This document shows, in pieces, positions 46,177-57,660 of a stretch of DNA of 64,000 nucleotides. Within the stretch, counting starts at the first letter, position 1. Every line of letters begins with the position of its first letter. The DNA lies in NCBI RefSeq assembly GCF_036370855.1, contig NC_088117.1:62001-126000 (forward strand), written 5' to 3'. The DNA comes from Dromaius novaehollandiae (lineage: Eukaryota; Chordata; Aves; Casuariiformes; Dromaiidae). Position numbers and translations under genes: made by a program. The notes beneath the pieces were generated by a model that saw only the letters and a list, made by a program, of their open reading frames with translations, had not been told where the DNA came from and ran no database searches.

Positions 46177-46475
46177 CCTCCCTGTAAAGCCTTGCCTGGA
46201 TCATCTTGCCAGTTCCTGGCGGGGAGACGCTGCTCTTCGGACTCCAGCGCGCACCGACCGTTTTGTTCGGGGACTCCGCGCGCACCCTCCCCAGTCGGAG
46301 CGGGTAAGCGGCTCAAAGGTGCAACGCAGTAATTATTAAGAGACATTGCATCGAGGGTATGATATAGGGGCAATTGGTTGTGGTAACCCAGTGTAAGCTT
46401 TGTACACATTTGGACAGTGCCGACTGGAGTGTACGAAAGCATAATTGGTAAGAATGTTCTTTTAAGGGTAATAAT

Positions 46476-48011
46476 ATGGGAACAGGACAATCTGCAGGGG
46501 TATCCCCCTGTTCTCCTTTAGGATGCATCCTGAAACATTGGGATAAGTTTGATGGGGATCCTGTAACAAGGAGAAAATGAAAGGAATACTGTACTCAGTG
46601 GTGGCCAATGTATAAAGTGGAGGATGAGGGAAAATGGCCAGAAATGGGAACACTAAACTAGAATACAATTTTGCCACTTATGTTGTTTTGCAGAAGACAG
46701 AACAAATGGGATGAGGTCCCATAGGTGGGTTTGTTTTTCTCTCTGAGAAATGATCATGAAAGAAGAAAAAAATGTAAGCTATTGGTCTCTGACTCCAATG
46801 TGTTAATGATGATGGAAGACAAAGAGAAAATGCCTCGGTGTTGCTCTGCTTGTAGCATTGGGAAAAGATGTTTAAAAGTGGGTGATGAGGAAGAGGATGT
46901 ACAATTATTGGTCTCTCCGGAAAGAGATCAAGATAGTGTCGATGGCAGAGGTAAAGGAAGTGAGGCATGTAGCCCAATTGCAGGCAGAACTCGGGCTACT
47001 CGGGCTCAACAAAATGCTGTGATTGAGGCCGCGCTGCGTCAAGCAGTGGGACCAGACGGACTGCCTGTAGATGCGAAGGTGCCGTTTTCAACTCCAGATT
47101 GAATGAATCGGAAGGAGTCTGCCGGGTCGTACCGAGAAAATCCAGAAAAGATGTATCAATCCTTTAAAATGATAATTGCGAATCATAACCCAGCCTGGCA
47201 GGATTTACAGGTGCTTTTAAATACTTTGCTTGCACCTGAGGAGAAGAGACTGGTATTGGACACAGCTCGAGAGGAAAATGAAAGAGAAAGTGCTAGAGAT
47301 GGAGCGAACCGTTTTCCGCCGGCCCAAGAAGCAGATTGGGATCAAAATACAGGGGCAGGCAGGTTAATGACTAAACAGTAGCAACAGTTAATATTATATG
47401 GGGTAAAGCATGGAGTACCTAGGCCCAAGAATATTGCAGAACTATATCAAGTCGCACAGGGTGAGAATGAGGATCCCTCTGCATTTTACGAGCGGTTATG
47501 TGAAACCGCCCGAAAATGGACAGACTTGGATCCCGAGGACGAAGCGAACCAGACGACTTTTACTACATTATTTGTAGGACAATTGGCACCAGCTAGAAGG
47601 AGAAAGCTTCAGAAAGTAGATGGTATGTTGGGGATGTCAATGTCGCAATTAATAGAAATTGCATCTAAGGTGTACAATAACAGGGAAGAAGCAGAGAGAA
47701 AGGAAAAGCAGAAGGAGAAACTGAAAGATAAGAGGCAAAACGCTGCAATCTTGGCAGCTGCATTTGCCCAGGCACAAAATTCCTCTCGGGGAAGAGGCTT
47801 TCCAAAAGGACGAGGATGTGGCAGAGGGCATAGAGTAGGAGGGAATTTGGGAAATAGAATTTCACTGAGGAGAGACCGACGTGCGATCTGTAGGGAGAAG
47901 GGGCACTGGGGAAGTGAGTGCCCGAAGAAACAATCAGATCACTGGAAACCTCCGTCTGTATCTGTTCCAGAGGCAGATTTGCTCCTGATCAGTACAGAAG
48001 ATTCAGACTGA
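46476..48011 (+). pseudogene. ERV gag, disrupted by in-frame stops
   Basis: Starts at ATG 46476 with an N-terminal Gly (myristoylation-type) and a gammaretroviral matrix motif. It then has an acidic linker, a capsid part (ENEDPSAFYERLCETARKW), a charged helix and an RG-rich nucleocapsid. In-frame stops lie at about 46,578, 46,659, 46,719, 47,100 and 47,379; the frame is otherwise kept to the terminal TGA at 48,009. The single zinc knuckle reads RAICREKGHWGSEC: Arg replaces the first Cys of the CCHC set, so it should not bind zinc normally. Gag is the structural polyprotein; this copy is broken. Confidence 0.88.
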
Positions 48012-50723
48012 TGGGGACTGGGGGTTGAGAAACTGGATTCCCCAGCTGGACCCCTGCTTTCAGTAAAGCTGGGGAACAAAACAGTTAAATTTTTAGTAGA
48101 CACTGGAGCAATGTATTCGGTATTAGACAGCTGTAAGGGACCAATGAGTAAATTCTCTATGCCAGCAATTGGGGCCATGGGAAAGCGAGAGGTCAAACCT
48201 TTCTTTCAACCAATTAAATGTAAAATAGGAAATAGAGTGTTAACACATGAATTCTCATATGTGCCAGAATGCCCATTACCCCTAATGGGGAGGGATTTAC
48301 TGAATAAACTGGGGGCACAGATAATCTTTGATAAAAACAAAGTTCAGGTGCACATTCCACAAAATCGTGCCTGGAAAGCACAAGCCTCTATGTTGCAGAA
48401 AGCACTGGATTCTGAACAGGTGGAGAGTGGACCAAGCGCAATTCCCTCCGAAGTAATGGACACAGTAGTCCCTTTTGTGTGGGCAATGCAGAAACCTGGG
48501 AGAGCCAGATATGTAGAACCGGTACAGGTGGACTTAAAACAAGGAGCTAAATCGGTAAGGCGAAAACAGCATCCCATGAAGTTAGAGGCCCGTGTTGGAC
48601 CGGAGCCTATCATTACTAATTTCTTAAAGTAGGGACTGTTGCGAGACTGTCAATCCGAGTACAATAATCCAATCCTGCCTGTTAAAAAACCACATTCACA
48701 AGAATATCGTCTAGTACAGGATTTGCGAGCTATTAACCAGATAGCGACTGATGTGCACCCAGTGGTACTCAGTCCACACACTTGGTTAACGACAACAAAT
48801 GATTCAAATGTCTATTTTACAGTATTGGATTTAAAAGATGCTTTCTTCTGTATCCCTGTGGAGGAACAAAGTCAACAATTATTCGCCTTTGACTGGGAAA
48901 GTCCTACAACGAGACGCAAAAAGCAGTTGTGCTGGACAGTACTCCCGCAAGGATTCAAGAACAGCCCTACAATTTTTGGTAAGGTACTCGCAAGAGAATT
49001 AGAATTATGGCAAGGTAAGACAGATACCACTACCTTATTACAGTATGTGGACGATATCTTATTGGGGGCAGACACGACTGAAGAATGTAGAGAAACAACC
49101 ATCAGTTTATTAAATTTGGGGGCAACAGCGGGATATAGGGTGTCTCAGAAAAAAGTACAGATCACGAAGGAAAGCGTAATCTATCTAGGCTTTGAAATAT
49201 CCCAGGGGGAAAGAAAATTAGGAATCAAAAGGAAAGAAGCGATTTGTCAGATCGCCCCCCGAAAATGAAGACGAGACCTTAGGGGATTTTTAGGAATGGC
49301 CGGGGGGTGTCGCCTGTGGATACCTAATTTTGGATTAATGGCAAAGCCTCTCTATGAAGCTGTTAAGGGGCCGGGAGACTTGCTGGAGTGGACTCCAGAG
49401 TGCCGAAAAGGATTTGATGAAATCAAGATTGCTGTCATGAGTGCTCCCGCATTAGGACTTCCAAACCTAACAAAGCCATTTGACCTTTACGTACATGAGA
49501 GAGGGCACCAGGCGTTGGGAGTGCTCGTACAGACTTTAGGAAACTGGAAAAGACCTGTGGCTTACTTTCCAAAACACTTGGATAAAGTGAGTGCAGGGTG
49601 GCCAGGATGCCGGAGAGCAGTTGCAGCTGCTGTGTTGTTGATACAAGAAGCAGGAAAATTGACGTTGGGACAAAAGGTGACTGTTTATGTGCCACATGCT
49701 GTTGCAGCAGTTTTAGGACAGAAAGGGCATCACTGGTTATCCGCGAGTAGGATGGTGCAATACCAAGCAGTAATACTTGAGCCAGAAGATGGAACCATGA
49801 AAGTGTCTAATACCCTTAATCTGGCATCTTTATTACCACTTGATGAGGAGGGGAGGTTGGCTCATGACTGCCTGCAAACTCTTGCGCGAGCGTATTCCAG
49901 CCGTCCGGATTTGAGAGATATTCCATTGCAGAATCCAGATTGGGAATTATTTACTGATGGGAGCAGTTTTATAATAAAGGGAGAAAGAAGGGCTGGAGAT
50001 GCTGTTGTCACTTTGGAAGAAGAAATCGAAGCAAGATCGCTGCCAGCAAATACATCTGCCCAGAAAGCAGAACTGATTGCTTTAAGCCAGGCTCTGGAAG
50101 TATCGGAAGGAAAACGGACCAATGTGTTTACAGAGTCAGAATACGCCTTTGGGGTTATACATGCCCATGGCGCAATTTGGAAGGAAAGAGGATTGCTATC
50201 TTCTCAAGGGAATCCTATAAAATAGAGTAAGGAGATTATGGAGCTACTGGAAGCAGCTAATAACCCCAAAGAAATAGCAGTAATGCATTGCAAAGCGCAC
50301 CAGTCCAGACAGACTGACATAGTTAAAGGGAACAAAAGGGCCGATGAGGCTGCAAAAAGGGCAGCACTATTCGTGTCGGTGGCAGCCTTAGTTCCAGAGA
50401 GAACGCTAAGAATGGAAATTCCGGTAGACACTGAAAAAGAAAATAAATTAGCAGAAATACTGAAATGCATCAAGACTTCCGAAGGATGGTGGGTAGCATC
50501 TCCTGGACAATGTGTGGTAACTTTGCTGATAATGAAGAAGCTGATGGAGCAAATACATGATAGTAGCCACATGGGAGCCGAGGCATCGGTTGAAACAGGT
50601 AAAAGAGTTGCTGTGGGAGTTAGTATGTTAATAATTGCAAAGGGTATTACACAAAAATGTGAAATCTGTCTTAGAAATAATCCCAAGATTCAGAAGAAGC
50701 CCCCCCCTCCCCAGGGGAAGTAA
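48012..50723 (+). pseudogene. ERV protease, reverse transcriptase, RNase H and integrase N-terminus
   Basis: Same frame as gag after a TGA. The protease motif FLVDTGA is at about 48,093. Reverse transcriptase has LPQGFKNSP and YVDD at 49,044-49,055. RNase H has ELFTDGSS near 49,950 and the later HCKAH. The integrase zinc region has HDSSH and CEIC. In-frame stops at 48,630, 49,266, 50,223 and 50,721 break the frame; no frameshift is seen across this 2.7 kb. Several stops look like single C-to-T changes (CAG or CGA to TAG or TGA). Confidence 0.9.
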
Positions 50724-50734
50724 AAAGGGGCGTC

Positions 50735-51592
50735 ATGCCTGAGGATTACTGGCAAATTGATTTTTCTGAATTACCAAGCTGTAATGGATATAAATACTTG
50801 TTGGTAATTGTTGACAGCTTTTCAGGATGGCCTGAGGCTTTCCTGTGTCGCACCAATAAAGCAAGGGAGGTAGTGAAAATGTTATTAAAAGAAATCAAAG
50901 CAAGATTTGGGGTACCAGAAGGATTTTCTTTGGATAGGGCACCTCATTTTATAGCAGAAATAGTACAGGAAATCTCAAAAATAGCACAAATTAAATGGGA
51001 TTTACATACCCCCTGGAGGCCACAGTGCAGTGGAAAAGTGGAAAGAATGACTCAAACAATGAAGAGAGAGAGAGGAAAATTGTGTCAGGAGACTCAGATG
51101 AAATGGACTGATGTTTTACCTCTGGCATTATTAAGAATCAGAATAACCCCCAGGGTTAGGGAGAAAGTTGGTCCATTTGAGATTCTGTATGGTAAACCTT
51201 ACACTGTCAATTTAACTGGAAATGACATTCAGATGCACGTTAAGGGCGATCAAATTTTAAGGGATTCTCTCTTGTCTATGGCAGAGGTTCTTACTTCTCT
51301 CCGTAGGTACATCCAGTTAAGATCTCCCGTACTTTTAGATTCACCTGTACATTCATTCCAGCCGGGAGATCAAGTACATCTTTGGACCTGGAAGGATGAG
51401 CCGTTGACAGAAAAATGGAGAGGACCATATCTTGTACTACTAACAACAAATACTGCTGTGAAACTGCAGGGAATTGGTTCCTGGATCCACTACACCCGAG
51501 TGAAAGCAGTGCCTCGAGAGATGTGGAAAGCTGAACAAGTTCAGCCTTTAACGTTACGAGTTGTATTAGAAGCAAATCGGTTTCAAATTTAG
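50735..51592 (+). pseudogene. ERV integrase core and C-terminus
   Basis: A 285-codon open frame, shifted relative to the preceding pol frame. It has YLLVIVDSFSGWPEAF near the first catalytic Asp, SLDRAPHF at the second, and GKVERM with the catalytic Glu. The C-terminal part (LTEKWRGPYLVLLTT) is the gammaretroviral SH3-like domain. A TAA and a frame change before it separate it from the zinc region, so no complete integrase is made. Confidence 0.88.
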
Positions 51593-51670
51593 ATTGTCTT
51601 CAGGGAAGAATTGCTTTAATCTGTTTGTTAGGAATAGGGTTAATATCGTTGTTATGGTATCTGTGTAAAA

Positions 51671-52442
51671 ATGATGTTCTCCTTAACAACCAGGGGAGAA
51701 ATGTGGTGGTTAGTTTTTCTAGGTTCCCTGAGCCAAGCAATTAAAGGGAATCAGGAAGGATTTTGGAGTCACAATCTCCATTTGGAAGTAATTACGAAAT
51801 CTATGAAGCTAGTTAACCGGAGGGATTGCTGGGTGCGTACCCACTTCCCTGGCCATTCCAACAAGGGCTTCCCGCTAATTGGAGTGCCTCTTAATTTTTC
51901 CTTTATGGAATTTATACAACAGATAAGAAATGACAGTGATCAAAGGAAATATGATGAAACCACCGAACAGGAATGGGAATTCCAGAGTGTGACAGGAGAT
52001 TATTATCAATGTATCCGAAGATGTAATAATAGTAATAAATGGTGGGAGAAAACTGTACTTTATGGAAAACAACCGATCAACTGTACTGGAGCCATTAAGG
52101 TAGGAGGTTATAAAAATTGCTATGTTATTGGCATCTCAGGGAGGAGTATGTACAGTAATAAACACTGGTTGCTGTGTATATGTGGATCAAAGCAGGAGAA
52201 TTTCTGCCGATCTAAATGAAATCTGGAAGCAGACTGAAATCTTACGTGGGGTTCAGAAAGATGATACTTCTTTCGGATTTGAAGAAACATGGAAATGGTT
52301 GACTTCCTGGTTCCCTGATGTAAGCTCACGGGTTAAAAACTGTTTAACAATTTTGGGAATGGTGTTAGTAGTTTTTGTATGCATTTATGTAGTGATTCAA
52401 TGCATTTACAAAAGTAATATGGGAAAGATTTTAAAAGAGTGA
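51671..52442 (+). pseudogene. ERV env remnant with large internal deletion
   Basis: Two short frames overlap. The first (51,671-52,219) starts with a hydrophobic leader (MWWLVFLGSLSQAI) and has a few N-terminal surface-subunit motifs (CWVRTHFP, GFPLIGVPL). The second (ending 52,442) has the end of the transmembrane subunit: WLTSWFPDVSSRVKN, a membrane helix (LTILGMVLVVFVCIYVVIQC) and a short tail. A cleavage site, fusion peptide and most of the surface and ectodomain are missing. The whole env is about 770 bp, far below normal. Confidence 0.82.
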
Positions 52443-52466
52443 GACTAATATGATCATCTAAGTCTC

Positions 52467-52478
52467 AAAAGGGGGAAT
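52467..52478 (+). promoter_or_regulatory. Polypurine tract of the provirus
   Basis: AAAAGGGGGAAT directly precedes the 3' LTR (TG at 52,479), the expected place for plus-strand DNA priming. Confidence 0.85.
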
Positions 52479-53233
52479 TGTTACAAGACAACCCTGGGAA
52501 GCTCAGAAAGAATGTTTGAAGTAGGTAGATTAGGATAACTTCTATCTCTCTTTTCTAAAAAACTGAAGCTGTCTAGAGGTAGCCACTTAGATAAAATTTG
52601 CTTAGCATGAGTAGCTAAATTTGCTGAAGCCTTAGGCCGCACACTTGCTTAGCATGAGTAGCTAAATGTGCTGAAGCCTTAGGCCGTACTCCTAGTTCAG
52701 TAAGAAAGGGCCCCACAGCTGGCGCAGGCTGGAAAGATAAGGGAGTTACAAGCAGTCTGCATTCCTGTGCCCTACTCTCCGAAAGGGAGGATGTCAAGGC
52801 TTTGAAATAAGGCCTGCTTGGGCGCCAGGACCTTGGGAAGCAAAGCCTCCTCTCACTGTTGAAACAATGTTAATTAAGGGGTCTGGATTATATCCTCTTC
52901 GTCAGGACCTTGGGAGATAACACCTACTGACCCTGCTGGGGCAGTGTCAATTGCTGAAATTACTATCTCCCCTCATCAGGACCTTGAGAGGCAGGGGTGG
53001 GAGCCAGGGAATGAAGAAATCACTAACCAATCAGTGCAAAAGGGAAAGCTGCAAACCTGCCAATGTGTTTGTCTTGATGCTACTTGAAAAGTTGGAGGGG
53101 GGTGCTTGATTTGTGGGAAACCACCGAGCACCCAGGCTTGCGCAGCTCTGAACTAAATAAGCCAATGTCTCTGCTGAGTGTGTAATTATTGGCTTATTGC
53201 ACACCAGGCAACGAATCCGCTTTTCGGACAACA
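52479..53233 (+). repeat. 3' LTR of the provirus, with a 47-bp internal duplication
   Basis: TGTTACAAGA to GGACAACA. The block cttagcatgagtagctaaat...gccttaggccg is repeated twice at about 52,601 and 52,648 (period 47); the 5' LTR has it once. It lacks the extra block seen in the 5' LTR. Confidence 0.9.
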
Positions 53234-56200
53234 AAAGTGGACCTATATTTGTTGATTAGCAAAGAGAGAATGACCTTACAAAGCTGGAGCTTTGGAAGCA
53301 AAGGGCACTGTGTCAACACAGGCTGCCTGCCCTGAGCAGCATTAAGAACAGCAAGAGAGCATAAAGTAATACTTAAACTCCAGTTAACTGAATGTGTAGT
53401 TTGCTTCCAGCAGCATCTTGAACTGTCTTTGTTGTCCCGTTCCTTAACCATCTGTGCTGTGCTATTTTTGTTCCAATCACATAGTATCAGTCTTCAAGGA
53501 TTATGGAGGGTCCTGTATGGTTCCTGTAAGGTGAGAAATAAGCATTTAAAAAATGAAATCAGTTTCAGAGGTCATGGATAAACTGTAAACCAAATGTGAT
53601 TGTTAAAGCCCCCATTCTTATAACAGTTTGTTAAAAAAAAAACCCAAACACCACCAGCTTCAGGCTACTGTTCACTGGAAAACTACTATTACAGTAAGCA
53701 CTGACACTATTGATTTGAGTTAGAATGAAATAGAAAAGAAATAGGGCATGTTGCACCTTGCCTAGAATAAGGGCCCAGGAGGGCCCTCATCTTCTGAGGG
53801 ACAGATGATTTTACAAAATTAATCAAAATGAAAAATATTCATTTTGCTTAATACATTATTTGAAGTTTCCCAGGTACTTTGTGATGAAAATCTCAACGAC
53901 CTTTGCACTTCTTTTGTTATTTACTCTTTTTAAAGAGGTATTACAGGAAAGAATTGTCATACTTCTGTAGTGTGTTCATCCTAGAAGTGGCAAACCTGAC
54001 CTTAAAGCTAACTTTAGTGGGACGGGGTTCAAACTCACCTCTCCCACCTCTCACTCTAATGCAGTTGTCATCAGACTATGAAGTTAGTTCTACTGGTTGG
54101 ACTTGCTATCATCCTGGCTGCTAGAAAAAGCATGACTCTATAGGCTGATGGTTAGGGTTATTAGCAGTGAGACAGACAGTCGACAGGCAGACGGAGTCCT
54201 ATTTTTTTCTCTTGGGTTTGTTTGTGTACTCTACATATAGCAGTCATCACTCCCTCTACTGGCCTGAATTAAAAAGAAGAGACTGGCTGCGTTTTATAAA
54301 GATCCTGATCTTCTCTGAGTATATAGGGAGTATTTTGAAAATACAATAAATATGACATGGGTTTATCATGGTAGATTGTGCCCAACTAATATCTTTTTTG
54401 ATAGGGTGAATGATTCCATTGAAAAGAAAGATCAACTATCTCTAATCGCACTGGAATTCAGTAAAAGAGTTGGTGCACTGCAATGGAAAAAAATCTTCTG
54501 GTTAAAGTGGAGCTTTCTAAAAAACTGTAAGCGATGGGTATGGGGAGGGCACGAGGAGCTAAAAAAATGAAAGCAACAAATATCCATGCTGAAAAAAGTG
54601 CTGTATAGTTGAATACAGGTGACTAGTGGACTCCCTTGAGGATCAAGTGTCAGACTGATTTTAGTTAACATTTTCATTTCTGGTCTTGACACAAAAAGAG
54701 TACGTGACTGTTTGTTGATGACAAAAAGCTGAGAGGCACTACTAAGTCAGGTGACACCTGCCAACATAGTGGAAGGAAATGGAATGATTGGTACAAAACA
54801 CAGTGCTAACAAGTGACAATTTGGTTATGTGGGGGCAAAGAAGAACTCTTACAGCTGGAGATATCAGAGATCACCTCCAAGGAAAAGGTGTTAGCTAACC
54901 ATTGGATGCTTAGGAGCCACAAGACAGCTTCAGGAATAAAACATAAGCAGGAACCATCCTACGGTGTAGCAGATGAAAAAATAGGGAAATGTAAACATAG
55001 AAGGCACTTCACCCAGAACTGTGTGTGGTATTTTGGCCAGGCAAGAGGAATTCAAAGTGGAAGAGATGTTAGCAGAAGGAAAAAGGATATACAAACCATT
55101 TATAATTCAGGCTGGGCTGTGACATTACTACTTTTTAAACAGGAATAATGGGGCAAAGGACCTAGTTTTATGATGCAGCATGAACAGTATAGTTAAAAGA
55201 AAAAATGATAGGATGCAATTCCAAAAGGTCTCTTCCAGTCCTGTATTTTTTCTGCAAATAGTATCTTATCCATAATTTACTCCTAATAAACGATAACCTC
55301 CCATCACAACTTACAATAGAAACTACTCCACATTTCTCACAGGGATATATGAGAGCTGTGTGACCTAAGATTCACACCTGACGGCCTGCTCAGCAGAATT
55401 TACCAGCTATTTAGAGAGTACATTTCCACTTAAAAACATCTGAAGTACACTTACTGTACGGGATGTTTCATACCCTGGTATTACATGTCCAGTCTATTGT
55501 TTTCAGATTACAATGCACTGGTTTCTATTCCTTATTGATTCAACATTCTGAATTTCTGTCACGGAGATTATGGCTTCAGTAATTCTGGCAGGTACAGCCT
55601 AAGAGGAATCCTGGAAATTAAACCAGAGACTGGTAAGTTTTTCACAAACAATAAATAAAAATGCAGATCAAAAGTTTTTAAAGCTCAAATGATTTTTAAA
55701 TAAAAGTTCTTTCATGGGCTGTAGTGCTTAGCCGAGACTTAAGGAAAAGTTCCCCATTTGTCTTACTATAAATTGACTTACTAGCTTCAGACTGACAGTG
55801 CTTTCTTCATAAAGAAAGGGAGGTTTAAACTGATTAGCTGGCTCTTTTTATAATGCTGGAAAATCTGGCATTTGTGAGGATTTTTTTAAACACAAAACCA
55901 ACCCATGATAAGCTCTCCTGGTACGGAGCCCTGCAACCAAGTTATCTGGAGATGTTACTGTCAATATTTTCTAGCATGCCAGGGCATCTAATTATACCAC
56001 CTATTGGTTCAAGAAAAAAGCCTCTTTAAGAGTAGGCAGAGGGTTTTCTTTCTCTGCTTGTTCTTTGTCAAGAGGAAAAGATATTCCACCTCCCATTTTT
56101 TTTTATGTCTCTTGCCCACAGATCTCAGCTTAGAATCACCATGGCTTTACCTGAAATGCCACCCCTCTTTAGGGGATAAGAAAGGATGTGACCACCCTCC

Positions 56201-56985
56201 TGGCTTCTGGGTGTAGACAAAGCATTATGAATTTAAACTGTACGACATGGGCATTAGAATAACCCCAAAGAAGACAAGGAAGTGTAAACTACCCAAATTT
56301 GCTACGCTAGGCTGCTTTCAACTGCTTCAAAGCGTCTGGGTAGCAACGATGGAAAAAAGAGCACTGGTGCCACCAAAACCTGCCCAGCAGCGGCTGAATT
56401 CTGGCGGGTTAGAAGAGTAATGCAACAGGCTGTGCTGAGTAGGTGCAGGGTGGGAGTCGCTGCTGTGCTCGTGGCGAACAAGTCTTTTAGGAGGCCGAGA
56501 GGTCTCAGAGCCGTGGCTCTGAAGCGGTCACTGCTCTGGCCATGTGGTAACTTAGACCGATGTAGACTTGGTGCATTTCGGCGACAGCTGGTCGTGCTAA
56601 AGTAACGATGAAGCTCTGCTCTTGCTGTTATTCACCGTGCAAGCGTGGAGCTCACCAACCACTTGCGAAGCGGTGCTGGCGGTGTAACGCCGGTGTGCAT
56701 GAGGTCGAGCGAGCTCGCCAGGAGTGTTTGAGGGTCGGCCTGGGAGATGGGCCTGGCTCCAGCCGCGGCGGGCAGGCGGGGGCTGGCTGTCAAGGGACGG
56801 GCTGCTCCAGGAACAGTTTGCCATACGCCAACTGTAGGGACTCCTTCCACCTCACCCGTGACGCTCCGTGCTTCTTCTCTGCTGGGCTGCGTTGCGCCAA
56901 TTCCCCTCTCATCTCTCCCCTGCAGAACGTAAGGGGTTGTGCGATGCAGTATATTTGAACGATGCCTTTCCCAGAAATTGCTCCT
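53234..56985. other. Intergenic stretch upstream of the second ANKMY1 start
   Basis: No exon or RNA gene is supported. The part at about 54,340-54,750 has faint similarity to old LINE reverse-transcriptase sequence (tgatgacaaaaagctgagaggc) and may be a very decayed CR1. G+C rises from about 56,400 toward the CpG island. Confidence 0.6.
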
Positions 56986-56989
56986 CAGG

Positions 56990-57660
56990 AGCTAGCCACG
57001 GCAGGGTGAAGGCGAGCGCGCGCGCGCAGGCCTCAGCGGGGAGAGCCGCTGGCCCTGCAGGAGCCGTGCGGGAGGTGGGGGCAGCCCCAGCAAACGCCGC
57101 GCCCCGGCTCCTGCGGAGCAGCTTCGGCCCCCTGCAGACTGTAAGCGAGGAGAAGGCACCCCAGGCTGCACGAAGCGAGGACTCTCCGGGCCTTTCCTCC
57201 TCAGGCCTTCGCTGCAGACGCTCCGGGGCCTCCGGGCCGCTGCGGAGGCGCTGCCGGGGCCCGGCGGCGGCCCCGCCTCCCTCGCCCCGCTACCGTCTCC
57301 ACGGCAACGCGGGCGCCGCCGAGGCGGAGCGCGGCCGCTGCGGAGCCGTCGGCGGGGGCCGCCGCCATGGAGGCCGGTGCCGAGCGGGTTTCCAGTCAGG
57401 CGGCGGCCGAGGGCGGCGCAGAGGAGGCGGCAGCGCCCGGCGACGGCAGCGGGCCTGGGGGCGGCGAGGTGCGCGGGCCGCGGGGAGCCGCCGTCGGGGA
57501 GCGCCCTGCCTGGCGCAACCGGCTGCAAGCGGGGCCCCCCGCCGCCGCCCCCCGGCCTGGGCCGGGCCGGGGAGCCGGGCCAGGCGGTGGGAGCGCGCCG
57601 TGCAGGGCTTTCTGCCTTCGTGTTCCCCACCGGTCCATTTGGCAAGGAGGTGGGTCTCTG
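56990..57660 (+). promoter_or_regulatory. ANKMY1: CpG island promoter of ANKMY1 (5' part)
   Basis: A dense CpG, GC-rich block surrounds the ATG at 57,367. It includes a (CG)n stretch at about 57,017-57,027 and no TATA box. It marks the transcription start region of the plus-strand gene that runs to the window end. Confidence 0.85.
57367..57468 (+). CDS. ANKMY1: ANKMY1 exon 1, start codon and acidic leader
   Basis: 34 codons from ATG 57367 ([20 protein letters not shown] and a Gly-rich end), donor GAG/GTGCGC. The start is chosen for its Kozak match and CpG-island position. Confidence 0.72.

Larger units (their letters stand above)
45280..53233 (+). mobile_element. Gammaretrovirus-like provirus with both LTRs
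   Basis: A 7.95-kb plus-strand element: 5' LTR 45280-46152, primer-binding-like site, gag, protease, reverse transcriptase/RNase H, integrase, env remnant, polypurine tract, 3' LTR 52479-53233. LTRs begin TGTTACAAGACAACC and end GGACAACA. Gag and pol occupy the same frame, separated by a stop, as in gammaretroviruses that make Gag-Pol by read-through. The frame is broken by several in-frame stops, with one frame change before the integrase core, and env is largely deleted. It is defective. Flanks show no clear target-site duplication. The LTRs differ in length (873 and 755 bp), so they diverged by indels or come from different copies. Confidence 0.92.
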
